From positions 124,001 through 188,000 of the forward strand of contig NZ_JAPDOG010000005.1 in the NCBI RefSeq assembly GCF_026013545.1: a DNA stretch of 64,000 nucleotides, given 5' to 3'. This DNA is from Defluviimonas salinarum (GTDB lineage: Bacteria; Pseudomonadota; Alphaproteobacteria; Rhodobacterales; Rhodobacteraceae). The translations under genes and the position numbers were made by a program. Below the pieces are notes generated by a model, which was given only the letters and a program-made list of their open reading frames with translations, ran no database searches and was not told the DNA's origin. This document shows, piece after piece, positions 56,140 through 64,000 of this stretch. Within the stretch, counting starts at the first letter, position 1. Every line of letters begins with the position of its first letter.

Positions 56140-56168
56140 AAAGTATGGGCGCCTATGGAGCGCGTCAA
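56140..56168 (-). promoter_or_regulatory. Promoter of trxA
   Basis: On the minus strand TTGACG (56168-56163) and TACTTT (56145-56140) with a 17-base spacer. The TGA within TTGACG is also the addA stop codon, so the promoter begins in the last codon of addA. Confidence 0.7.
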
Positions 56169-59100
56169 GGGATGGTAGTCGCGAGCAGCGCCTCCCTCAC
56201 GATCTCGGGAGGCAGCGGCATCACCTGCCCGGTCCGCGTCCAGAGGATCGCGGTCTCGATCCGCCGGTCGGGATAGATCTGGCCGAGCATCGCGGCATAG
56301 GCGCCCATCTGGCGCAGGATCCCGTCGGGAACGAGTTCCGGCGCGGCGGGCACGACGGCATTCGACTTGTAATCGACCGCGAGCACCCGGTCGGGCTCGA
56401 TGAGCAGCCGGTCGATCGTGCCATGCACGACGCGGCCGCCGAGCTCTGCCAGGCGCGCCGTCACCTCGACCTCGGCCAGCGCGCCCGCGGCGAGCAGGGG
56501 CGCCATGCCGGGGGCGGCGAGAACCCCGCTCGCTTCGGCCAGAAGCGTCTCTGTTTCACCCGGATCGCCCGGTTCCTCACCCGAGACGAGAAGCGCGGCG
56601 GCGATCTCCGGCCAGTCGGCCTCGGGCCAGAGCGGCAGGTGTTCGAGCAGGAGGTGTAGGAAGGTGCCACGGCGCTTCGCCGCCTCCTCGTCGAGCCCCG
56701 CCTCGCCCGGAAGCGCCTTGGCGCCACCGAGCCCGGAGGGCGACAGCGGCTTCTCCGCCTCGGCCGGAACCGGCGCGGGATCGCGGGCCCAGCCGGGGAT
56801 TACAGGGCGCAGTTCGGCCTCGGCCGCGTCAGGTGCCGCATTCGCCGGCCAAGTGCCATGCTCGAACCGCTTCACCCCGCCCGGCAGGACCGCACCGCCA
56901 GCCTTCTCCACCGCATCGGCGATGAGCCCGTACCAGCTCTCGGCCCCCTGCCCGACATCGCCGGCGCCGCAGGCGATGAGCCAGTTCTCCGCCCGCGTCA
57001 TCGCGACATAGAGAAGCCGCATCCGCTCCTCGCGCTGGCGTTCGATCAGGCGCGCCCGTTCCGCGCCGATCGCCGCCGGGCTTTCGGCGTCGCGGGTCTT
57101 CCAGACCGGGCTGCCGTCGAGGATCAGGATCTCGTCGCGCAGTTCGTCACGGCGTTTCGCGGTGTCGGGCAGGATCACGATCGGCGCTTCGAGCCCCTTG
57201 GCGCCATGCACCGTCATCACCCGGATCGCCTTCGAGGCGGTGTCGAGCCGCCGCTTGATCTCCACCTCGTCGACCTCGAGCCAGACGAGGAAGCCGGTAA
57301 GGCTCGGCACCTCGGCCTGTTCGAAGGTGAGCGCCTGGTTGAGGAGCGCGTCGATCCCGTCCTCGGCCTCGACCCCGAGCCGGGCGAGCAGCTTCCGCCG
57401 CCCGTCATGCCGGGTCAGAATCCGCTCGACGAGATCGTAGGGCCGCAGGAAGTCGGTCCGCTTGCGCAGATCATCGAGCACCGCGAGCGTTTCGGGAAAA
57501 TCGCCGCCGCGCTCGCGGAGCGCGGTCCAGAGAAAGACGCGCTCGCCCCTTCCATGCGCGAGGTCGTAAAGCTCGGCCTCCGACCAGCCGAAGAGCGGCG
57601 AGCGCAGGGCCGCGGCGAGCGACAGGTCGTCCTCGGGGGTGGCGAGGAAGCGCAGGAGCGCGGAGAGATCCTTGACCGCAAGCTCGCCGCCGATCTTCAG
57701 CCGGTCGGCGCCGGCGATGTCGAGACCCTCGGCCTTGCAGGCGCGGATGATCTCGTGAAAGAGGTCCGAGCGGCGCTGGACGAGGATCAGGAAGTCGCCA
57801 GCATGGACCGGCCGCGCCGCGCCTTTCGCGACGATCTGCACCCCGGTCTCGATTATCCGCCGGATCTCGGCGGCGATGCGGCGGGCGAGGATCACCGTCT
57901 CGTGGTCCTCGGGCAGGATGTCAGTCGGGTCGTACCAGTTCTCGGGCTCGGGCTTTTCCGCCTTCGGCACCGGCGGCCAGAGGTCGACCCGGCCCGGCAG
58001 GCCGCTGTTGAAGGCGATATGCTTCGCAAAGCCGCCGAGCCCGCGGTTGACGCGTTCGTCGAAGGTGAGGTCGACGACCCTCAGGATCGCGTCCGAAGAG
58101 CGGAACGAATGCATCAGCTCCTGTTGCTGGAACCCGACGGAAACGGCGGCGTACTTGGCCGCGAAATGCGCCCTCATCGCGTCGAAGGCGGTGAGATCGG
58201 CGCCCTGGAAGGAATAGATCGACTGCTTCTTGTCTGCGACGACGAAGATCGTCCGCGCGGCACCCCGCGCACCCTCGCCGGCGGTGAACTCCTCGGCCAG
58301 CCGCTCGATCACCTGCCACTGGCCGGGGCTGGTATCCTGCGCCTCGTCGACGAGAATGTGGTCGATGCCGCCGTCGAGCCGGAACAGCACCCAGGCCGCG
58401 ACCGAGCGGTCGGAGAGCAGCGCGGCGGCGCGCGTGATGAGGTCGTCGAAGTCGAGCCAGCCGGCGGCAGCCTTGCGCTGGGCATAGCGCGGCAGGAAGG
58501 CGGCGGCGAACCGGTGGAGCGCGGCGGTCTTCTCGGCCGCCAGAAGGGCTATCCGGCGGTCGCGCCCGGCCTCGATGCGCCGCATCAGCGCCTCGATCCG
58601 CGGCATCAGCGCGGCCGCCGGACCCCCGCGTAGGCCCTTGGTCGGGAAATCGCCGATCTTCGCGGCGAAGGCGCCAGCCTTGGCGTCCTTGCCGTAAAGC
58701 AGCACGCCTTCCAGCCCCTCGATCGTCGCGAGACCCGGCGGATCGAACGACAGGCCCGCGAGCTTCAGCCCCGCCTTCGCGTCCTTCGGCCCGCTGGCGG
58801 CGAGCAGCGGCACGAGCGCGGCGATGACCTCGGCCTCGCCGCCCATAAAGGCCTCGGCCACGAGGTCGGCAGCCGCGAATCCCGTCGGCAGACCGAAAAG
58901 CGCGAGCGCCCCATCGCGGGCGAGCGGGGAAGAAAAAGCGTCACTGTTCCGGCACAAATCGGCGAGAAAGCCCGCGAGGTCGTCGCCCGAGAAATGCGCG
59001 GTGATCGCATCGACCGCCGCGATATCCACGCCGGCGGCAAGCTCCTCCAGGATCTCCTCGCGGATCAGCTTCGCGGCTCGGTCGTCAAGTTCGGCGAAGC

Positions 59101-59527
59101 CGGGAGAGATCCGCGCCTCGAGCGGGAAGCGGCGCAGCAACGCGGCGCAGAAGGAATGGATCGTCTGGATCTTCAGCCCGCCCGGCGTCTCGATCGCGCG
59201 GGCGAAAAGCCGGCGCGCACGGGAGAGCGTCTCGGCGTCGATCCGTGCATCGACCCCGAGCTCGCTGAGTGCTTCGCGCAGCTCCGGCTCGGGCAGCATC
59301 GCCCAGCCGCCGAGCCGCTGGAACAGCCGGTTCTGCATCTCGCTCGCCGCCGCCTTGGTATAGGTGAGGCAGAGGATCTTCTGCGGCTCGGTGCCCCCGA
59401 GCAGGAGCCGCGCCACCCGGTCGATCAGCACCCGCGTCTTGCCGGAGCCGGCATTGGCCGAGAGCCAGGTCGATTGCGCCGGATCGGCGGCCCGGACCTG
59501 GGCCGCGCTCGCGTCGTTGCGCCTCAT
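56165..59527 (-). CDS. addA: AddA, helicase-nuclease subunit of the AddAB recombination complex
   Basis: With AddB processes double-strand breaks for RecA. The 1120-residue protein has the UvrD-type P-loop ANAGSGKTRVLIDRVARLL, motif II VDEAQDTSPGQWQVIERL, FVVADKKQSIYSFQGAD, motif V VMTVHGAKGLEAPIV, and a C-terminal PD-(D/E)XK nuclease (GTIDRLLIEPDRVLAVDYKS). It overlaps the addB stop by four bases (ATGA). Confidence 0.95.
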   Translation of the reverse strand: MRRNDASAAQVRAADPAQSTWLSANAGSGKTRVLIDRVARLLLGGTEPQKILCLTYTKAAASEMQNRLFQRLGGWAMLPEPELREALSELGVDARIDAETLSRARRLFARAIETPGGLKIQTIHSFCAALLRRFPLEARISPGFAELDDRAAKLIREEILEELAAGVDIAAVDAITAHFSGDDLAGFLADLCRNSDAFSSPLARDGALALFGLPTGFAAADLVAEAFMGGEAEVIAALVPLLAASGPKDAKAGLKLAGLSFDPPGLATIEGLEGVLLYGKDAKAGAFAAKIGDFPTKGLRGGPAAALMPRIEALMRRIEAGRDRRIALLAAEKTAALHRFAAAFLPRYAQRKAAAGWLDFDDLITRAAALLSDRSVAAWVLFRLDGGIDHILVDEAQDTSPGQWQVIERLAEEFTAGEGARGAARTIFVVADKKQSIYSFQGADLTAFDAMRAHFAAKYAAVSVGFQQQELMHSFRSSDAILRVVDLTFDERVNRGLGGFAKHIAFNSGLPGRVDLWPPVPKAEKPEPENWYDPTDILPEDHETVILARRIAAEIRRIIETGVQIVAKGAARPVHAGDFLILVQRRSDLFHEIIRACKAEGLDIAGADRLKIGGELAVKDLSALLRFLATPEDDLSLAAALRSPLFGWSEAELYDLAHGRGERVFLWTALRERGGDFPETLAVLDDLRKRTDFLRPYDLVERILTRHDGRRKLLARLGVEAEDGIDALLNQALTFEQAEVPSLTGFLVWLEVDEVEIKRRLDTASKAIRVMTVHGAKGLEAPIVILPDTAKRRDELRDEILILDGSPVWKTRDAESPAAIGAERARLIERQREERMRLLYVAMTRAENWLIACGAGDVGQGAESWYGLIADAVEKAGGAVLPGGVKRFEHGTWPANAAPDAAEAELRPVIPGWARDPAPVPAEAEKPLSPSGLGGAKALPGEAGLDEEAAKRRGTFLHLLLEHLPLWPEADWPEIAAALLVSGEEPGDPGETETLLAEASGVLAAPGMAPLLAAGALAEVEVTARLAELGGRVVHGTIDRLLIEPDRVLAVDYKSNAVVPAAPELVPDGILRQMGAYAAMLGQIYPDRRIETAILWTRTGQVMPLPPEIVREALLATTIP

Positions 59528-62469
59528 CCGACATCCTCCGGCTCCGGCCCGTCGCCCATCTCCCACTCGCCGAACCGCGCGAGGTGGTCGTAGTCGCCGT
59601 CGCGCCGCGCCTCGAACACCGCCCGGCGCGAGGCGTATCCGGTCTCGCGGCGGCGGTAGGCGGCGATGAGCCTTTCAAGTTCGGCCCAGGTCCGGGCAAT
59701 CACCGCGTCGTCGATCTTCGAGGGCTTCTCGCCGCCATCGCCGCCGAGCCAGATGTAGGTCGCCCCCTCGACCGCGCGCGGGCCGAGATCGGCGAAGCCG
59801 CCGCGTTCGGCCATTGCCGCTTCGAGCAGGAGCTGCTTCTCGAACGCCTCCTCCTGCTTGTCGCTCGGTGGGCGACCGGTCTTGTAGTCGTAGATATGCA
59901 CGCTTCCGTCATTGAGTAGGTCGATCCGGTCAGGCTTGGCGCTGAGCGTGAAGCGGCCGGATTCGAGCGGAACAGAGCCTTTCTTCTCAAGGATCACCGG
60001 CACGCCCCGCGCTTCGCGGCGGGACTCGGCGGCGACGAAGCTGTCGGCGACGCGGCCGAGTTTGGCGAGCCAGATTCGCTGCGCACTGGGCCATGGGATC
60101 TCCTCGCCGAGGATGGTTTCGGCGAGCGCCATCAGCCGGGCGCGGGCGGCCACTTCGGTTTCACCCTCGGGCCGGCTGCGGATGAACTCCTCGACGATCC
60201 GGTGCAGCACCTGGCCGCGCTGGCGGGCATCGGGCGTGGCGCGCAGCGGGTCGAGCGGTTTCAGCCGGAGCATGTAGCGGGCATAGATCGCGTAGGGATC
60301 GCGGATGAGCGTGCGGATCCCGGTCACCGCGAGTTCACGCGGCCGGTCGTCGACCGGCGGGCGCGGTGCCGGGCGACGGGCGGGGTCCGTCGCGGTCTCG
60401 GGCGCCTCGAGCGCGGCGGCAAGGCCAAGCCAGCCCGCGCCACGCGCCCGCATATCGGCCAAGGCTTCCTTCCCGCCCTGCTCCGGCAGGCCGTCGAGCA
60501 GGTTCGTCAGCCGCGCCAGCCAGCGCGAGGGTACGGTTTCGGCCTCGTCGTCGCGGATCGACCGCGACAGGATCACCTCGGGCGCGCCCACCGCCTGCTG
60601 GAAGTCGTGCGCCGAGAGACCGACCTGACGTTCGGGCAACAGAAGCCCGGCCTTCAGCCGCATCTGCCGCGACAGCCACGGATCGGGCGCGGGCAGTGCC
60701 GGCCAGATGCCCTCGTTGAGCCCGGCGAGGATCACCAGATCGGCGCCCTGCACCCGCGCCTCGAGCGTGCCCCAGATCGCGATCAGGGGATGCGTGCCCT
60801 CGATGCGGCGGACCGTGCCCTGACCGAGGAGCGCGGCGATCAGGTCGGCGAACTCCGCCGGCCCGTAATCGCCGCCATGCCCGGCCTCGCGCCGCAACTC
60901 CTCCATCGCCGCGAGGGCGACCCGGCCTGCCTCCTCGCGCCAGAGTTCGCTGTCGCCGATGCTTCCGCCCGGACCGGCCGCGATCTCGCCCGCAAGCGCC
61001 AGAAACGTCTCTGTCCATGCCGAAAGCGGGCGTTTTTCGGCCGCATCGAGCCCGGCGATCCAGCCGCCGATCCAGACGGCCCAGGCGATCCGCCCGGCCT
61101 CGCCGCGCGCCTCCGCCCAAGAGCGAAGATCGGCGCCTTCGGGAAAGGGCGGCCCGCTGCGGCGCAGTTTCATTTCCAGATCGCGGGTGAAGCGCAGGTG
61201 GTCGCCGCGCAGATGCGAGCCGGTCGCGGTCAAGGGATGCTTGAGCAGGATCAGCAGCGCCTCGGCCGAGAGCCGCCGCCCGAGAAGCCCCGCGACATGG
61301 CGCAGGAACCGGCCCGGCGCGGATTGCGCGAGCGGCTGGCCGGCGCTGTCGTCGGGCAGGATCCCCCAGCGGTCGAGCGCCGCCGCGACTCGCCGGGTCA
61401 GCATCCGGTCGGGCGAGATCAGCGCCGCCCGCTGGCCCTCCTCCGCCGCCCTGCGCAGCCGCAGCGCGATCGCCACCGCCTCGGCCCGCGGCGAGGGCGC
61501 CTCGATCAGCGAGAGCCTTTCCACCGCGGGCGCGAGCGGGCCGAGACCGGCCCCCTCCGCCATCCACTGGTCGGTGACCGGCGCGGGCCGCAGCGCGAGC
61601 GAGATCAGCCGGTTGCGCGCCGGATCCGGCGCGGCGCCGGGCCAGGGAAGGATCGCGCCGGGGGGCAGGCCGAGTGTTTCGGCGAGTTTCAGAAACCGGT
61701 ATTGCGGATGGTCCTCGACCGGAATCCGGCCGGAAGAGAGACTGTTCCACGCCGCGTCCGTCATGTCGAAATCGACGCCGGGCAGCACCACGGCGCCCTG
61801 CGGCAGCCGCGCAACCGCCGCCATCAGCGCAAGCGTCGCGCCGCGCGAGCCGGTCGAACCGGCGATCAGGATCGGCTCGTCCGGCGGCGCCTCGGCCCAG
61901 CGTTCGGCCAGCGCCTCGACGACGCGGCGCTGGCGCGCCTCGGCATCCGGCACGGCGTCGTCGGCGAAGTAGCGCGCGACGATGCGGATGAAGGCGAGGC
62001 TCCGCTCCCAATGCGCGGCATGATTCTCGGCGAGGTCCGGCGCTTCCAGCGCGGCGGGGGCGACGCCTTCGCCCTGCATCTCCGCCATCAGCCGGGCGAG
62101 GCTGTCGGCGAGGTCGATCGCGGCGGTGCCGGAGTCGAAATCGGGCTGCCGAGCGATGAGGCCCGCGACGAGCTGCGCCAGCTCCAGCCGTCGGCGCAGC
62201 GCCGGCACCGGCGGCGGCAGCCCGGCGAGCGGATCGCGGCCGAGATCGGTGACGAGCCGCAGCCGCGGCAGGAACCGGGCGCCGTGGCGGTCGAACTCGG
62301 CCCGGACCCGGCGCAGCATCCGCCCGGTATTGAGGTAGAGCGTGACCCGCGCCATCGCCTCGGGCGGCTGGTCCGCCATCTTCGCGACGAGGCCGGAGAC
62401 GAGGGCCGCGGGAAAGTCGGCGCCGGGCGGCAGGCCAAAGAGGCGCGGCGCGGCGGAAGGCTCAAACAT
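59524..62469 (-). CDS. addB: AddB, nuclease subunit of the AddAB recombination complex
   Basis: Partner of AddA. The 981-residue protein resembles a helicase whose P-loop is degenerate (ILIAGSTGSRGATLAL, no GKT). It has a C-terminal nuclease domain with KPDRIDLLNDG and IYDYKTGRPPSDKQE. This fits the alphaproteobacterial AddB type, in which only AddA drives translocation. I start it at 62469, where the family's FEPSAAPRLFGLPPGADF begins; it overlaps murU by eight bases. Confidence 0.93.
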   Translation of the reverse strand: MFEPSAAPRLFGLPPGADFPAALVSGLVAKMADQPPEAMARVTLYLNTGRMLRRVRAEFDRHGARFLPRLRLVTDLGRDPLAGLPPPVPALRRRLELAQLVAGLIARQPDFDSGTAAIDLADSLARLMAEMQGEGVAPAALEAPDLAENHAAHWERSLAFIRIVARYFADDAVPDAEARQRRVVEALAERWAEAPPDEPILIAGSTGSRGATLALMAAVARLPQGAVVLPGVDFDMTDAAWNSLSSGRIPVEDHPQYRFLKLAETLGLPPGAILPWPGAAPDPARNRLISLALRPAPVTDQWMAEGAGLGPLAPAVERLSLIEAPSPRAEAVAIALRLRRAAEEGQRAALISPDRMLTRRVAAALDRWGILPDDSAGQPLAQSAPGRFLRHVAGLLGRRLSAEALLILLKHPLTATGSHLRGDHLRFTRDLEMKLRRSGPPFPEGADLRSWAEARGEAGRIAWAVWIGGWIAGLDAAEKRPLSAWTETFLALAGEIAAGPGGSIGDSELWREEAGRVALAAMEELRREAGHGGDYGPAEFADLIAALLGQGTVRRIEGTHPLIAIWGTLEARVQGADLVILAGLNEGIWPALPAPDPWLSRQMRLKAGLLLPERQVGLSAHDFQQAVGAPEVILSRSIRDDEAETVPSRWLARLTNLLDGLPEQGGKEALADMRARGAGWLGLAAALEAPETATDPARRPAPRPPVDDRPRELAVTGIRTLIRDPYAIYARYMLRLKPLDPLRATPDARQRGQVLHRIVEEFIRSRPEGETEVAARARLMALAETILGEEIPWPSAQRIWLAKLGRVADSFVAAESRREARGVPVILEKKGSVPLESGRFTLSAKPDRIDLLNDGSVHIYDYKTGRPPSDKQEEAFEKQLLLEAAMAERGGFADLGPRAVEGATYIWLGGDGGEKPSKIDDAVIARTWAELERLIAAYRRRETGYASRRAVFEARRDGDYDHLARFGEWEMGDGPEPEDVG

Positions 62470-63163
62470 CGCGTGCCGCCTCACCGAGAAGCGCCTCGGC
62501 AAGCGGGATCGCCTCGGGCCGCCCGACATCGCACCAGCCGCCGGCATGAACGGCACCGTAGAGCCGGCCTTCGGCGAGCATCCGGTCCCAAAGCCGGTTC
62601 AGAGAGAACACCAGGTCGGGGATTTCCGCGAGGCCGTCGGGCTTGAGGATCTGCGCCCCGGTATAGACGAAGCCCCGGCCGCGGCTGAGCCGCCCCTCGG
62701 CATCGAGGTCGAAGTCGCCGGGTCCGGTATGGCCCGTCGCCCGCTCCCGCGACACGAGCAGCAGGAGCCCGTCCATCTGCCCCGGATCCCAGCCTGCACG
62801 AAGCCGGGCGAGCGCGTTCGGCCCGGTCCAGACCGCATCGGTATTGAGCGTGAAGACCGCGCCGGGACCGAGCAGCGGCAGCGCGTGACGAAGCCCGCCG
62901 CCGGTCTCCATGATCGTCTCTGTTTCGTCCGAAAACCTCAAATCCGGCCGGTGGGCGAGATGGGCGCGGATCTGGCCGGGCAGGTAATGGAGATTTGCGA
63001 CAATGCGCCCGATCCCGGCGCCGTCGGCCTGCGCGAGCGCATGGTCGACGAGCGCCCGTCCGGCGACCTCGATCAGAGGCTTCGGCCGGGTTGCGGTCAG
63101 CGCGCGCATCCGCGTGCCGAGGCCGGCGGTGAAGAGCATCAGGGCGTCGGGTAGCTGCCGCAT
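62462..63163 (-). CDS. murU: N-acetylmuramate 1-phosphate uridylyltransferase MurU
   Basis: Makes UDP-MurNAc from MurNAc-1-phosphate in the peptidoglycan-sugar recycling route that bypasses fosfomycin-sensitive MurA. The 233-residue nucleotidyltransferase has LMLFTAGLGTRMRALTATRP with the PKPLIEV signature, ETGGGLRHALPLLG and LNTDAVW. It overlaps amgK by 25 bases upstream and addB by eight downstream. Confidence 0.88.
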   Translation of the reverse strand: MRQLPDALMLFTAGLGTRMRALTATRPKPLIEVAGRALVDHALAQADGAGIGRIVANLHYLPGQIRAHLAHRPDLRFSDETETIMETGGGLRHALPLLGPGAVFTLNTDAVWTGPNALARLRAGWDPGQMDGLLLLVSRERATGHTGPGDFDLDAEGRLSRGRGFVYTGAQILKPDGLAEIPDLVFSLNRLWDRMLAEGRLYGAVHAGGWCDVGRPEAIPLAEALLGEAARDV

Positions 63164-64000
63164 TGGTCCTTGATCCTTTGCACACGCTCCGGGGTCGGTT
63201 CGGGCAGCGCCTCGGCCACCGTCCGGGCGAGGTCCGCCAGCGCGGGATGGGAGAGGTTGCGCTGCAGGTAGCCCCAGACGCGGGGCAGGTAGCCGAGGTA
63301 ATGCGGCTTGCCGAAATGCAGCGTCAGCCGGGCGAAGACGCCGACGATCCTGAGCGCGCGCTGGGCGCCAAGAAGGGCGTAGACGGCGGCGAACTGGTCG
63401 GCGTCGCGCCCGATCGCGGAGGTGTAGCGGGCGAGCATCGCCGTTTCAGTCTCGGGCGACACATCGCGGCGGGCGTCCTGCAGCAGCGACACGAGATCGT
63501 AGGCCGGATGCGCCGCGACCGCGTCCTGGAAGTCGAGGAGGCCGAGCCGGGCGTGGCCCTGCCGCTCGGGCAGCCAGATCAGGTTCTCGGCGTGGAAGTC
63601 GCGGAGCGCGGTGACCAAGGCAGGGTCGGCGAGGCGGCGGTACGTTTCCGCGATCTGCTCCGGCAGCGCCAACGCGGCCGGCGTCTCGGCCGCGCCGATG
63701 CCGGGCAGATACCAGCGCGGGGTGAGCGTCACCAGTGCCGCCAGCGCCGGGCCGTCGAGCGGCGCGACGAAGTCCGGCGGGGCGTGGTGGTGGAGGTCGG
63801 TGAGGAAATCGGTCGCCGCCGTGTAGAGCGGGCGCTCCCGCGCCGGATCTTCCGCCACGAGCCGCGCCACGAGCGCGTCGCCGAGATCTTCGAGGAGCAG
63901 GAACCCAGCGCCGTGATCGGCTGCGAGGACCACCGGGGCGGAATAACCTTGACCCGAAAGCCAGTCCGCCATCCGCGCAAAGCGCTCGGTGCTTTCGCCG
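63139..64000 (-). CDS. amgK: N-acetylmuramate/N-acetylglucosamine kinase AmgK (5' end outside window)
   Basis: Aminoglycoside-phosphotransferase-like kinase that phosphorylates MurNAc/GlcNAc at the anomeric carbon, feeding MurU. The visible part has LLLEDLGDALVARL, DFHAENLIWLPE (catalytic loop of this fold, Asp-X-His-X-X-Asn type) and GLLDFQDAVAAHPAYDLVSLL. The frame stays open to the end of the window (reading ...ESTERFARMADW), so the start is missing here. It is followed by murU with a 25-base overlap, as in known amgK-murU pairs. Confidence 0.88.
   Translation of the reverse strand, partial: GESTERFARMADWLSGQGYSAPVVLAADHGAGFLLLEDLGDALVARLVAEDPARERPLYTAATDFLTDLHHHAPPDFVAPLDGPALAALVTLTPRWYLPGIGAAETPAALALPEQIAETYRRLADPALVTALRDFHAENLIWLPERQGHARLGLLDFQDAVAAHPAYDLVSLLQDARRDVSPETETAMLARYTSAIGRDADQFAAVYALLGAQRALRIVGVFARLTLHFGKPHYLGYLPRVWGYLQRNLSHPALADLARTVAEALPEPTPERVQRIKDQCGSYPTP

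Overview
The window is a GC-rich, very compact stretch of a Rhodobacteraceae-type alphaproteobacterial chromosome. Three things point there: the gene order rho-mnmE-mnmG-rsmG-parA-parB with perfect parS palindromes; a probable replication origin between hemJ and maf; and the runs msrA/maeB/mutS, hrcA-grpE, rph-rdgB-hemW, secB/fxsA/Tim44/mltA/smr, hslVU and addAB-murU-amgK. I place it by gene families and gene order only and cannot name a genus. I count 57 protein genes, the last one cut by the window edge. I find no rRNA or tRNA gene, insertion sequence, prophage or CRISPR array.

Layout. 1-19 kb holds housekeeping genes: msrA; maeB-rbsK; mutS; hrcA-grpE; rph-rdgB-ridA-hemW-ybaN; then the minus-strand block hemJ, rho, mnmE, mnmG, rsmG, parA, parB. 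Two 16-18 bp parS sites lie inside the starts of rsmG and mnmG. 19.08-19.51 kb is the only gene-free stretch over 300 bases. It carries several near-consensus DnaA boxes and AT-rich tracts and is the likely oriC. Genes point away from it on both sides (hemJ/rho leftward; maf-aroE-coaE-dnaQ rightward).

22.2-48.2 kb looks like an accessory block set into a conserved housekeeping run (dnaQ on one side, secB on the other). It contains: a lone sugar-phosphate transferase with paired palindromes upstream; a complete xylose module (XylFHG importer, XylB, XylA, divergent ROK repressor XylR); a secreted CRTAC1/FG-GAP protein translationally coupled to xylR and meeting a diheme MauG/CcpA-type peroxidase tail to tail; YihY; the TamA-TamB outer-membrane assembly pair; and a tripartite-tricarboxylate-transporter locus. 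That locus is a TctDE two-component system with its own periplasmic binding protein, divergent from TctCBA fused in one operon with an AtuA/DUF1446 protein and a DUF4387 protein. It is the best candidate here for an uncharacterised catabolic system.

47.7-64 kb returns to housekeeping genes: idi-secB; fxsA; Tim44-mltA-smr; a lipoprotein hydrolase; hslV and hslU separated by a translationally coupled membrane protein; trxA with a clear promoter and terminator; and the overlapping operon amgK-murU-addB-addA, which joins peptidoglycan-sugar recycling to recombinational repair.

Compaction is extreme. Most same-strand neighbours overlap by 1, 4 or 8 bases. Five of eight convergent pairs share one CTAG as both stop codons, and two of the other three are separated by copies of a GGAAATAC-hairpin repeat.
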